A stretch of DNA of 64,000 nt from Streptomyces sp. CB01373 (lineage in GTDB: Bacteria; Actinomycetota; Actinomycetes; Streptomycetales; Streptomycetaceae). Below are positions 16,818 to 25,470 of the stretch, one piece after another; the stretch's first letter is position 1; every line of letters begins with the position of its first letter. The DNA is taken from contig NZ_NNBK01000022.1 in the NCBI RefSeq assembly GCF_002803075.1, positions 1 through 64,000 of the forward strand, given 5' to 3'. The notes below the pieces were generated by a model. That model was not told the DNA's origin. It saw nothing but the letters and a program-made list of their open reading frames with translations, and made no database searches. The position numbers and the translations under genes were made by a program.

Positions 16818-17660
16818 GTGTCAACTGCCATTGCTGTGACAAGCGCCGACATGGCGCTGCCCGCGCAGGACGAGCGGACCGTGCCCGCCGTCGTCCTGAA
16901 GGACCTGGACCGGCAGCCGCTGGAGCAGACGCTCGACGCGATGAAGGCCCTGGTCGACCAGCACGGGTATGTCGTCGTGGTGTGCTCGCACGCCGTGCCG
17001 AGCGCTGTGGAACGGCGGCTGCACACCGTCCGGTCGCTGCTGGAGAGCGACCGCATCGCACTGTTCCGGCCCGATCTGCCGCCGCTCGGACTCGCCGTCC
17101 TCGCCCGCCAGTTGCGTCAGCTCGCCTCCTGCGACCTCAGCCCCGGCGTGCTCGCCTCGGCCGGCCGGCTGCTGACCCACTACATCCACGCGGGCGCCGT
17201 CCTGTCCTCGGTCGCCCGCCTCGACCGCGTCCCCGTCGGTCTCAGGGCGCACGCCAAGTCCTGGGTCCCGGGCAGCCAGTTCGGCGTGATCGCCCACCCC
17301 GAACCCCAGCTCGTCCGGATCGGCCCCGAAGCCACCCTGGACGGACCGGACTTCGGCAGCTGGATGCTGCTCGCCAAGGGCCAGCTCCAGTCCGACTGGG
17401 TCGGCTCCACCCTCGCCCCCGCGTGGAACGCGCTCGGGCTGCGCGAGGCCGACCTGCCGGCCGAGTCCGCCACCTGGTGGGGCACAGGCAAGCTGATCGA
17501 GTTCTGCACCTACCTGCCCGACCTGTCGGTGCTTTACCAGCTGGTCACCTCGGTCCGCCAGGGTGTGTGCCACTGGTGCGGCATCGACGTCATCGGGGAC
17601 CGCTGCGTCTTCTGCTCGGCCACCCCGCCGCTGCCCGAGAACCGGGCACCCACCGGATGA
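16818..17660 (+). CDS. conserved hypothetical protein with a C-terminal zinc ribbon, Tad operon
   Basis: A 280-residue soluble protein. Its C-terminus has two Cys pairs (CHWCG and CVFC, spaced by about ten residues) typical of a rubredoxin-like zinc ribbon. The rest is Leu/Ala-rich with no motif I recognise. The GTG at 16818 follows GGGGAG. It precedes cpaB by 86 bp in the same direction, so it probably belongs to the Tad locus, perhaps as a cytoplasmic scaffold or regulator. Function unknown. Confidence 0.75.
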   Translation: MSTAIAVTSADMALPAQDERTVPAVVLKDLDRQPLEQTLDAMKALVDQHGYVVVVCSHAVPSAVERRLHTVRSLLESDRIALFRPDLPPLGLAVLARQLRQLASCDLSPGVLASAGRLLTHYIHAGAVLSSVARLDRVPVGLRAHAKSWVPGSQFGVIAHPEPQLVRIGPEATLDGPDFGSWMLLAKGQLQSDWVGSTLAPAWNALGLREADLPAESATWWGTGKLIEFCTYLPDLSVLYQLVTSVRQGVCHWCGIDVIGDRCVFCSATPPLPENRAPTG

Positions 17661-17746
17661 GTCCCTGAACCCTGAACCACCGGCACCACCGTCATTCGAT
17701 TCCGCTCGACTTCGCCGACCGATATCCCAATGAGGTTGCACGGTTC

Positions 17747-18454
17747 ATGAACTCCCGTCAGCGCCGCGGCGTGATACTCCTGATCCTGTCCGTCATCTGC
17801 GCCCTCGCCGCGTTCGCGGGCGTGCTCTCCGTCATCAGCGACGTCAAGTCCAAGGTCGGCCCCGAGGTCGCCGCCTACCAGCTGCGCACGGACGTCGCGC
17901 CGTACACGACGCTGAGCACGGGACAGTTCGAGAAGGTCAAGATGCCAAAACGGTGGCTGTCGCCGAACGCCGTCACCGACCTCGCGCAGATCCAGGGCAA
18001 GATCGCGGTCACCACCCTGCGCAAGGGTTCCCTGCTGCAGAACGACATGATCGTGAACCAGCCCGCCCTGCAACCGGGCCAGCAGGAGGTCGCCATCATG
18101 ATCGACGCGGCGACCGGCGTGGCCGGCAAGATCACACCGGGCTCCACGGTCAACGTCTACGCCACCTTCGGCGGACAGCGGCAGGGCGACCCCGCCCAGT
18201 CGAAGATCATCGTGACCAACGCCAAGGTCCTCGACGTCGGGCGGATCACCGCGCTCCAGCCGAACGCCGACAACCGGGCCCAGCAGCCCACCGACGCCGT
18301 CCCGATCACCTTCGCGCTCTCCACCATCGACGCCCAGCGCATCACCTACGCCGAGTCGTTCGCCCAGCGGGTCAGGCTCGCGCTGGTCGCCCCCGGCAGC
18401 GACACCAGCGTCCCGGCCAAGGACCGGACCTACGAACTCGCGAACGACAAGTGA
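17747..18454 (+). CDS. CpaB/RcpC-type pilus assembly protein (SAF domain)
   Basis: A 235-residue protein. One membrane helix (GVILLILSVICALAAFAGVL) is followed by a SAF domain (VAPYTTLSTGQFEKVKMP ... IAVTTLRKGSLLQNDM) and a RcpC-like region (ITPGSTVNVYATF). Known relatives gate the Tad secretion channel. Actinobacteria have no outer-membrane secretin, so the role here is presumably in the wall or outer leaflet. It starts the core Tad gene block. Confidence 0.82.
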   Translation: MNSRQRRGVILLILSVICALAAFAGVLSVISDVKSKVGPEVAAYQLRTDVAPYTTLSTGQFEKVKMPKRWLSPNAVTDLAQIQGKIAVTTLRKGSLLQNDMIVNQPALQPGQQEVAIMIDAATGVAGKITPGSTVNVYATFGGQRQGDPAQSKIIVTNAKVLDVGRITALQPNADNRAQQPTDAVPITFALSTIDAQRITYAESFAQRVRLALVAPGSDTSVPAKDRTYELANDK

Positions 18455-18467
18455 GAGGCCGGCAGGC

Positions 18468-19721
18468 ATGACCACCAGGATCCTTCCGGCCGTCGGCGAC
18501 GCCGACGCGGCCCGGTCCATCACCACCCTGCTCAGCCAGCTCCCCGACGCCGAGCCGGTGGCACCGGTCGCCGACTCCACCCAGCTCATCGACACCCTGG
18601 CGCGCCTGGCCGCCGAGTCCGTCGACGAACTGCCCGAGATCGTGGTGGTGCACGAGCGGATCGGCCCGGTACCGGCCCTGGAACTGATCCGCGAAGTGGC
18701 CCTGCGCTTCCCGGCGGTCGGTGTCATCCTCGTCACCTCCGACGCCAGTCCCGGCCTGTTCCCGGCCGCGATGGACTCGGGTGCGCGGGGCCTTGTGGCC
18801 CTCCCGCTGAGCTACGAGGAACTGGTCAGCCGGGTACAGGCGGTGGCCCAGTGGTCGGTGGGCGTACGGCGCCATCTGGGCCACGGCGGCGAGGTGTTCA
18901 CCGGGGCCGGCGGCCGGGTGGTGACGGTGAGCGGGGCCAAGGGCGGGGTGGGCGCCACCCTCACAGCGATACAACTCGCTCTCGCCGCACAGGCGTCCGG
19001 GCGCGCCACGGCCCTGGTCGACATGGACCTCCAGTCCGGTGACGTCGCCTCCTTCCTGGACGTCCAGTTCCGCCGCTCCGTCGTCGACCTCGCGGCCATC
19101 ACCGACATCTCCCCGCGCGTCCTGGCCGACGCGATCTTCCGCCACGACAGCGGGCTCGCGCTGCTGCTCGCCCCCGGCGAGGGCGAGCGCGGCGAGGAGG
19201 TCACCGACCGGGCCGCCCGCCAGATCGTCAGCGCGCTGCGCTCCCGCTACGAGATCGTCGTCCTGGACTGCGGCGCCCAGATGAGCGGGGCGAGCGCGGC
19301 GGCCGTCGAGATGGCGGACACCGCGCTGCTCCTGACCACTCCGGACGTGGTCGCGGTGCGCGCGGCCAAGCGGACCGTACGGATGTGGGACCGGCTGCAG
19401 ATCCGCAAGGCCGAGGAGACGACGGTCGTCGTCAACCGCCACACCCGGGCGACCGAGATCCAGCCGCCGCTCATCCAGAAGATCACCGGTACGCCGGTGG
19501 CGGGCACGGCGGTCCCCGCCGGCTTCAAGGAGCTCCAGGGCTCGGTGGACGCCGGCCGCATCCACGAACTGGACAGCAAGAGCACGGTCAAGCAGGCGCT
19601 GTGGGGACTCGCCGGTGAACTCGGGATCGTCAAGGCGCCCGAGGCCGACCGCAAGGGCGGACGGCTGCGGGGCGACCGGGGGTCGGTGAGTTTCCGGCGG
19701 CGCAGGGAGGCAGGTGGATGA
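18468..19721 (+). CDS. CpaE/TadZ-type pilus-localising ATPase
   Basis: A 417-residue protein. An N-terminal receiver-like domain (about 1-130) is followed by a MinD/ParA ATPase with the deviant Walker A GAKGGVGAT and VDMDLQSGDVASFL. Known TadZ proteins position the Tad machine at a cell site. It starts 14 bp after cpaB and its stop overlaps the next start (ATGA). The extra basic C-tail (RLRGDRGSVSFRRRREAGG) is unusual and may bind membrane or DNA. Confidence 0.85.
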   Translation: MTTRILPAVGDADAARSITTLLSQLPDAEPVAPVADSTQLIDTLARLAAESVDELPEIVVVHERIGPVPALELIREVALRFPAVGVILVTSDASPGLFPAAMDSGARGLVALPLSYEELVSRVQAVAQWSVGVRRHLGHGGEVFTGAGGRVVTVSGAKGGVGATLTAIQLALAAQASGRATALVDMDLQSGDVASFLDVQFRRSVVDLAAITDISPRVLADAIFRHDSGLALLLAPGEGERGEEVTDRAARQIVSALRSRYEIVVLDCGAQMSGASAAAVEMADTALLLTTPDVVAVRAAKRTVRMWDRLQIRKAEETTVVVNRHTRATEIQPPLIQKITGTPVAGTAVPAGFKELQGSVDAGRIHELDSKSTVKQALWGLAGELGIVKAPEADRKGGRLRGDRGSVSFRRRREAGG

Positions 19722-20134
19722 ACGTGCGGGCAGGCAGAGGGAAGAGGCTGTCGGCCGGTCGGCTGCGCTCGGACAGCGGGCAGGTCGCCGTCGAGTTGCT
19801 GGGCATGACGCCCACGATCCTCATCACGCTGGTGCTGCTGTGGCAGTGCGTGCTGCTGGGGTACACGTACACGCTTGCGGGGAATGCTGCCGACGAGGCG
19901 GTACGGGCGGGCACGGCGGCCGATCGCGGCGCCAGGAACGCCGCCTGCAGCCGGGCCGGGCTCGACAAGCTGTCGGCGGCGTGGCGAAGGGGGGCCGAGG
20001 TGGGCTGCGAGACGAGCGACGGCTACGTACGGGCGCACGTGCACCTCAAGGTGCCCGTCCTCTTCCCCGGCGCGATCGGCTTCCCCTTCACGGTCACGGG
20101 CCAGGCCGGTGCCGTAGAGGAGGCGACGAACTGA
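19718..20134 (+). CDS. TadE-like pseudopilin, first copy
   Basis: A 138-residue protein with signal DSG|QVAVELLGMTPTILITLVL: Gly before the cleavage site, Glu at +5, then a membrane helix. A short extracytoplasmic domain with two Cys (AACSRAG and VGCETS) follows. It starts in an ATGA overlap with cpaE. Known TadE proteins are minor pseudopilins matured by prepilin peptidase. Confidence 0.85.
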   Translation: MNVRAGRGKRLSAGRLRSDSGQVAVELLGMTPTILITLVLLWQCVLLGYTYTLAGNAADEAVRAGTAADRGARNAACSRAGLDKLSAAWRRGAEVGCETSDGYVRAHVHLKVPVLFPGAIGFPFTVTGQAGAVEEATN

Positions 20135-20135
20135 C

Positions 20136-20507
20136 ATGCCGTACCAGCGCGTACGCCGCGACCGCCGTCGCCGCGACCGGGGCCAGGCCGCCATCGAGTA
20201 CCTGGGATTCATCCCGATCCTCATGCTGCTCGCCGTGGCCGTCATCCAGATCGGCCTGATCGCCTACACCGCCCAGCAGGCCGGCACGGCGGCCCGCGCC
20301 GGGGCGCGCGCGGCGTCGCTCCGGCAGGGAGCCGGGCAGGCCTGCGCGAACGCGGTCAGCGACTGGCTGGCGGGCCGCACCAGCTGCCTGCCCTCGTACG
20401 GCGGCAAGGAGGTCACCGTCACCGCGGGCGTCGAGATCCCCTCGATCGTGCCCGGCTGGCACTTCGGCAAGGCCCACAAGACCGCGACGATGCCGCTCGA
20501 CCACTGA
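20136..20507 (+). CDS. TadE-like pseudopilin, second copy
   Basis: A 123-residue TadE-family protein with DRG|QAAIEYLGFIPILMLLAVA and a two-Cys ectodomain (QACANAV, RTSCLPS). The start is one base after the preceding stop. The C-terminal codons and stop lie in a block of 17-bp tandem repeats that continues into the spacer before cpaF. Role as the first copy; the two probably pair as minor pilins. Confidence 0.85.
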   Translation: MPYQRVRRDRRRRDRGQAAIEYLGFIPILMLLAVAVIQIGLIAYTAQQAGTAARAGARAASLRQGAGQACANAVSDWLAGRTSCLPSYGGKEVTVTAGVEIPSIVPGWHFGKAHKTATMPLDH

Positions 20508-20582
20508 GACCGCCCGACCACTGAGACCACTGGACCACTGAGACCGCTCGACGACTCAGACCGCCCGACCACCGACCAGGAC
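20498..20582. repeat. 17-bp degenerate tandem repeat, five units
   Basis: Units start at 20498, 20515, 20532, 20549 and 20566, on the pattern CGACCACTGAGACCGCC with a few changes each; the last is most divergent. They cover the tadE stop codon and most of the gap to cpaF. No dyad symmetry is obvious. They could be slippage products or an mRNA element within the operon. Confidence 0.8.
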
Positions 20583-20624
20583 CGACCACGACACCGCCGA
20601 CCAGGAGCGAGGAGCACCGGAGCC

Positions 20625-21962
20625 ATGAGCCTCCGCGCACGCATCAACTCCCCCGAGGAGCAAGGCAGCCGGGGCGAGGACGGCCACCTCGTCGCCTCGT
20701 ACCGGGCCAAGCTCCTGGAGGAGATCGACCTCGCGGAGATGAGTTCGCTGGCCGCCGCCGAGCGCCGGGTGCGCCTTGAGCGCGTGCTCGGGCACATCAT
20801 CAGCCGGGAGGGCCCGGTCCTTTCGACCGTGGAGCGCTCGCAGCTGATCCGCCGGGTCGTCGACGAGGCCCTGGGCCTCGGCATCCTCGAACCCCTCCTG
20901 GAGGACGCCTCCATCACCGAGATCATGGTGAACGGACCCGACGCGATCTTCGTCGAGCGCGGCGGCCGGGTCGAGCAACTGCCCCTCCGCTTCGCCTCCG
21001 ACGACCAGTTGATGCAGACGATCGAGCGGATCGTCTCCACGGTCAACCGCCGCGTGGACGAGTCCAACCCGATGGTCGACGCCCGTCTGCCCTCCGGCGA
21101 GCGCGTCAACGTCATCATCCCGCCGCTGTCGCTGACCGGTCCCACCCTCACCATCCGCCGCTTCCCCCGCTCCTTCACCCTCCAGGAGCTGATCGGCTTC
21201 GGCTCGCTCGACGAGCACATGCTGTACCTGCTGGCCGGACTGGTGCAGGCGAAGTTCAACGTCATCGTCTCCGGAGCCACCGGCACCGGGAAGACGACCC
21301 TCCTCAACGCCCTGTCCGGGCTGATCCCCCAGGACGAGCGCATCATCACCATCGAGGACTCCGCCGAACTCCAGCTCCAGCAGGCTCATGTGATCCGGCT
21401 GGAGTCCAGGCCGCCGAACGTGGAGGGCCGCGGCCACGTCACCATCCGCGACCTGGTGCGCAACTCCCTGCGTATGCGCCCCGACCGCATCGTCGTCGGT
21501 GAGGTCCGCGGCGGTGAGTCGCTCGACATGCTCCAGGCGATGTCGACCGGCCACGACGGCTCGCTCGCCACCGTGCACGCCAACAGCGCCGAGGACGCGC
21601 TGACACGCCTGCAGACCCTCGCCTCCATGTCCGACGTGGAGATCCCCTTCGTCGCCCTGCACGACCAGATCAACAGCGCCGTCGACGTGATCGTCCAGCT
21701 CACCCGGTTCGCCGACGGCGCCCGCCGCATCACCGAGATCGCCGTGCTCGACAGCCACGGCGGCGAGCCGTACCGGCTGGCCACCGTGGCCCGCTTCGCC
21801 GCCCAGCCCATGGCGTCCGACGGCCGGATCTACGGCGCTTTCGAGTACCACCCGCTGCCACGCCGCACCGCCGACCGCCTCTACATGGCGAGCCAGCCCA
21901 TTCCCCAGGCCTTCGGCGTCGCCCAGTCCGCAGACCAACTGGCCACCCGAGAAGCCAGGTAG
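20625..21962 (+). CDS. CpaF/TadA-type secretion ATPase
   Basis: A 445-residue type II/IV secretion ATPase. It has an N-terminal helical domain, Walker A GATGTGKTTLLNAL (about residues 216-229), the Asp box ITIEDSAELQL, and the Walker B/His-box region RPDRIVVGEVRGGESLDML with TGHDGSLATVHANS. It powers pilus assembly and probably export in the Tad system. The ATG at 20625 follows GGAGCGAGGAGCACCGGAGCC. The preceding 117-bp gap holds tandem repeats. Confidence 0.93.
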   Translation: MSLRARINSPEEQGSRGEDGHLVASYRAKLLEEIDLAEMSSLAAAERRVRLERVLGHIISREGPVLSTVERSQLIRRVVDEALGLGILEPLLEDASITEIMVNGPDAIFVERGGRVEQLPLRFASDDQLMQTIERIVSTVNRRVDESNPMVDARLPSGERVNVIIPPLSLTGPTLTIRRFPRSFTLQELIGFGSLDEHMLYLLAGLVQAKFNVIVSGATGTGKTTLLNALSGLIPQDERIITIEDSAELQLQQAHVIRLESRPPNVEGRGHVTIRDLVRNSLRMRPDRIVVGEVRGGESLDMLQAMSTGHDGSLATVHANSAEDALTRLQTLASMSDVEIPFVALHDQINSAVDVIVQLTRFADGARRITEIAVLDSHGGEPYRLATVARFAAQPMASDGRIYGAFEYHPLPRRTADRLYMASQPIPQAFGVAQSADQLATREAR

Positions 21963-21981
21963 GCAGGTAGGAACCCTCCCC

Positions 21982-22923
21982 ATGGATCTGAGCACCCTCG
22001 TCACCCTCACCACCGGAGTCACCCTGCTGACCTGTGTGCTGGCCGTCGCGGGCCTGCACGCCTACAGCTCCGGCAAGGCCCAGCGGGAGGCCCTCGTCGA
22101 CCGGCTCTCCCAGATTGGCCAGATCCCCGTCGGCCGCCGGCGCCGCTTCCCCGGCCTCGACCGCCGCCTGCGCCGTACGAAACTCGGCCGCGGGCTGGAG
22201 CTGAGGCTCGCCGCGACCGGCCTGGACGTCACCCCGGGCGAGTTCTTCGTCTACATGCTCGCCACCGTGGCCGCCCTCTGGCTGATCGGTCAGGCCGCCC
22301 TGGCCCCCTTCTTCGGCCCGCTGGCCGGTCTGCTCGGCATCTGGGCGGCGCTCCAGTTCCTCAACTGGCAGCGCCAGAAGCGGATCGAGAAGTTCATCAA
22401 CCAGCTCCCCGAACTGGCCCGCATCCTGGCCAACGCCACCCAGGCGGGCCTCGCCCTGCGCACCGCGATCGGCATGGCGGCGGAGGAGCTGGAGGCCCCG
22501 GCGGGCGAGGAACTGGCCAAAGTCGCACACCAGTTGGCGCTGGGCGCCTCGATGGACGACGCGCTGGCCGAGCTCGCGGACCGGCTCCCCTCACGGGAAC
22601 TGGTCGTCCTCGTCACCACCCTGGTCCTGTCCAACCGGGCCGGCGGTCAGGTGGTGAGCGCCCTGCGCAACCTCACCGAGACCCTGGAGGAGCGCAAGGA
22701 GACCCGCCGCGAGGTCCGCACCCAGCTCTCCCAGGTCAACATGACCTCCTACGCGGTCCCGGTACTGGGGATCGGCGCGCTGTTCCTCATGAACGGTGTC
22801 AAGGCCGGCGCCCTGGAGCGCATGACCGCCTCCCCGATCGGCCAGGGCGCGGTGATCGTCGCCTTCGCGCTCTACGCCGTCGGCTTCGTCCTCATCCGCC
22901 GCATGTCCCGCATCGACGTCTAG
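21982..22923 (+). CDS. TadB-type inner-membrane platform protein
   Basis: A 313-residue T2SSF-domain membrane protein. It has an N-terminal helix (LVTLTTGVTLLTCVLAVAGL), a pair of helices near residues 88-120, a cytoplasmic T2SSF domain (FINQLPELARILANATQAG ... MGMAAEELEAPAGEELAKV-like region) and two C-terminal helices. It forms the platform with the following gene product. It lies 19 bp downstream of cpaF in the same operon. Confidence 0.88.
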   Translation: MDLSTLVTLTTGVTLLTCVLAVAGLHAYSSGKAQREALVDRLSQIGQIPVGRRRRFPGLDRRLRRTKLGRGLELRLAATGLDVTPGEFFVYMLATVAALWLIGQAALAPFFGPLAGLLGIWAALQFLNWQRQKRIEKFINQLPELARILANATQAGLALRTAIGMAAEELEAPAGEELAKVAHQLALGASMDDALAELADRLPSRELVVLVTTLVLSNRAGGQVVSALRNLTETLEERKETRREVRTQLSQVNMTSYAVPVLGIGALFLMNGVKAGALERMTASPIGQGAVIVAFALYAVGFVLIRRMSRIDV

Positions 22924-22950
22924 CCGGGTTCCCGGAAGGAGGGAAGAGGG

Positions 22951-23844
22951 ATGGCACTGCTGCTCGCACTCGTGATGGGCCTCGGCGTCTGGGGTGTCTT
23001 CGCCGGCATCCGCATGTACCGCGCCGAGGCCCGGCTGCCCGGCGACCTGGCACTGGCCCTGGAGGTCGGCGCCACCCGCACCGGCGCGGTCGACTCCCTC
23101 GTCGACCGCCTCGGCATGCGCTACGCCCCCGCCGTGCTGCGTCTGATGGGCCCCAAGAGGGTGGCGAAGTACCGCCGCAGGATCGACCTGGCGGGCAACC
23201 CCGGCGGCCTCACGATCGACCGCTACGCGGCCCGGCGCGCGGTCTACGGGTGCCTGGGGGGCCTCGGCGGACTCGTGTTCCTCCTGCGGGGCCAGCTCTT
23301 CATGGCCCTGCTCCTGTTCGCCTTCGGCGCCTTCTGGACCGAGGTCGGCATCTGGTCGGCGATCCGCATCCGCAAGGACGTGATCGAGCGGACGCTGCCG
23401 GACTTCCTCGACGTGCTCGCGGTCGTGGTGAGCGCGGGCCTCGGCTTCCGCCAGGCCCTGGACCGCGTCGCCGACAAGTACGCGGGCCCCTGGGCGGACG
23501 AACTGCGCATCACCCTGCGCCAGATGGACCTCGGCATGAGCCGCCGACAGGCCTTCGCGGAGCTGCGCCGCAGGAACGACTCCGAACAGGTCGCCATGTT
23601 CGTCACCGCGCTCCAGCAGGGCGAGGAACTGGGCGCGCCCATCGTCGACACACTGGTGGCCCTGGCCAAGGACATGCGCCGCACCGACGCGCAGAACGCC
23701 CGCCGCAAGGCCGCCCGCGCGGTGCCCAAGGCCACCATGATGATCACCACGTTCATGGTCCCGGCCACGATGATCCTCCTGGGCGCGGGTCTGATCCTCG
23801 GCTCGGGCGTGGACTTCGGCTCCCTCACGGGTACGGGCAAGTAG
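22951..23844 (+). CDS. TadC-type inner-membrane platform protein
   Basis: A 297-residue T2SSF-domain protein with an N-terminal helix, two central helices (YGCLGGLGGLVFLLRGQLFM) and a C-terminal helix (ATMILLGAGLILGSGVDF). The cytoplasmic part contains LPDFLDVLAVVVSAGLGFRQ, typical of TadC. It starts 27 bp after tadB behind GGAAGGAGGGAAG. The histidine-kinase gene follows only 16 bp later, so pilus and signalling genes are probably co-transcribed. Confidence 0.88.
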   Translation: MALLLALVMGLGVWGVFAGIRMYRAEARLPGDLALALEVGATRTGAVDSLVDRLGMRYAPAVLRLMGPKRVAKYRRRIDLAGNPGGLTIDRYAARRAVYGCLGGLGGLVFLLRGQLFMALLLFAFGAFWTEVGIWSAIRIRKDVIERTLPDFLDVLAVVVSAGLGFRQALDRVADKYAGPWADELRITLRQMDLGMSRRQAFAELRRRNDSEQVAMFVTALQQGEELGAPIVDTLVALAKDMRRTDAQNARRKAARAVPKATMMITTFMVPATMILLGAGLILGSGVDFGSLTGTGK

Positions 23845-23860
23845 GGGGGCGGGCGAGGAC

Positions 23861-25420
23861 ATGGCGACGACGGAGGAACGCACCGGGCTGCTGCGCCGCC
23901 GCCCGAGAATCCCCGAGATCACCACCCCTCCGGCGGGCACGGTCCTGCCGGCCCACGTCCGCACGGGCGCGCCGGACATCCCAGTGACGTCGGTGACGCC
24001 GGAGCTGCCGCCGGGGTGGGAGCCGGTGAAGCCGTCGCAGGGACCTTCCGCCGCCGACGGCGAACGGGCCCCACAGGGGCCACCCGCGACCGGCGACGAC
24101 GGCCGCACGAGTGGCGTGGGCGGGAACCCGGACCCGCCCGAGGACCGGGTGCCCACCACGCGACCCGCACCCGCGGAGCCATCGGCACCCGAGCCAGAAA
24201 AACTGCAGATCAGCGCACTGCAGGCGATGTGCCGCCACGTCTTCGCCTTCCGCCTCGCGATGATCGCTCTCGCCGCCCCCGTGGCCCTGGTGAACGCGGC
24301 CCCCGGACTGGCCACCCGCCTGGTCAGCGCCGCGGTGGTCGTCACCTTCATGGGCTCCTACGTCCTGTTCAGGGACTGGGAACGCTTCGGCCCCCTGCTC
24401 CTGCGGCACCCCACGCTCCTCGCCCTGGACACCCTCTTCGGCGCCCTCCTCCTGATCGCGGCGGGCCCGGACAGCACGCTGGCCTACGTCAGCGTCTGCA
24501 CCCCGCTCCTCGCCGGACTCGTGTACGGCTGGCGCGGCGCGGCCCTGTTCGCCTCGCTCCAGTCGCTGATCCTGCTCGTCGTCTCCACCAGCTCCAGGGA
24601 ACTGTCCCCGGACCTGGCCCAGGCCGCCCTCCTCCCCGGCCTGTGCGTCATCGCGGGCGCGGCCGGAGTCACCGTGCGCAACCTGCTCCTCCGCTTCGGC
24701 GAGGCCACCCGGGCGCTGACCACGGTCCAGGCCCGTCTCGCCGTCACGGAGGCGGTCGGTGCCGAACGGGCCCGCCTGGCCCGCGAGATGCACGACTCGG
24801 TGGCGAAGACCCTGCACGGCGTGGCCATGGCCGCCGACGGTCTCGCGGGCTCGGCGGGCGCCGACCGCATGGACGCGGCTCTGGTGAAGCAGCAGGCGGA
24901 ACTGGTGGCCCGCTCGGCCCGCCGGGCGGCCGCCGAGGCGCGCGAGCTGCTGACCGACCTGCGCCGCGAGAACGACCCGGACCACGGCACCGACGTACTC
25001 GCCGAACTCGTCGCCCGCACCCGTGACTTCGCCTCCCGAACCGGACTGACCGCCGCCTACCGTCCGATCGGCGAGCCGGGCGTGCCGCCGGTGCCGCCGG
25101 CCGTGGCCCGTCAGCTCCTGACCATCGCGTCGGAGGCGATGGAGAACGCCCACCGGCACGCGGCGCCCACGCACGTGGAGGTGTGCGCGGGAGTCCACGG
25201 CGACCTGCTGCGGATCAGCGTGTACGACGACGGCCGCGGCCTGCCGCCCGGCACCAGCCTCGAACAGCTCCGCCGGGCAGGCCACTTCGGCCTGGTCGGC
25301 ATGGTCGAGCGGGCGGCCTCGGTCGGCGCCCGCATCCGTATCGGCCGCGGCGCCCACCCCAAGGGAACGGAGGTCCGCCTCGAACTGCCCCTGGGAGCCC
25401 TGACGACACCGACCGTATGA
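23861..25420 (+). CDS. NarL-type sensor histidine kinase, Tad locus
   Basis: A 519-residue sensor. The first 120 residues are Pro-rich and disordered. About six hydrophobic helices span residues 130-290. A HisKA_3 domain follows with the phospho-acceptor in AREMHDSVAKTLHGVAM, then a HATPase_c domain with N box EAMENAHRHA, G1 DDGRGLP and G2 GHFGLVGMVERA. It starts 16 bp after tadC and overlaps the start alternative of the response regulator (ATGA). It probably controls the pilin or downstream genes; the stimulus is unknown. Confidence 0.9.
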   Translation: MATTEERTGLLRRRPRIPEITTPPAGTVLPAHVRTGAPDIPVTSVTPELPPGWEPVKPSQGPSAADGERAPQGPPATGDDGRTSGVGGNPDPPEDRVPTTRPAPAEPSAPEPEKLQISALQAMCRHVFAFRLAMIALAAPVALVNAAPGLATRLVSAAVVVTFMGSYVLFRDWERFGPLLLRHPTLLALDTLFGALLLIAAGPDSTLAYVSVCTPLLAGLVYGWRGAALFASLQSLILLVVSTSSRELSPDLAQAALLPGLCVIAGAAGVTVRNLLLRFGEATRALTTVQARLAVTEAVGAERARLAREMHDSVAKTLHGVAMAADGLAGSAGADRMDAALVKQQAELVARSARRAAAEARELLTDLRRENDPDHGTDVLAELVARTRDFASRTGLTAAYRPIGEPGVPPVPPAVARQLLTIASEAMENAHRHAAPTHVEVCAGVHGDLLRISVYDDGRGLPPGTSLEQLRRAGHFGLVGMVERAASVGARIRIGRGAHPKGTEVRLELPLGALTTPTV

Positions 25421-25470
25421 CCGTCCGACGAACCATCCCTGCTCCACGACCCAGAGAGGAGGCCGCCGCC

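Noticed and set aside
25417..25470. ATG overlapping the kinase stop as start of the response regulator
   Set aside because: Possible, but the GTG at 25471 has the stronger ribosome site; kept as an alternative in the gene entry.
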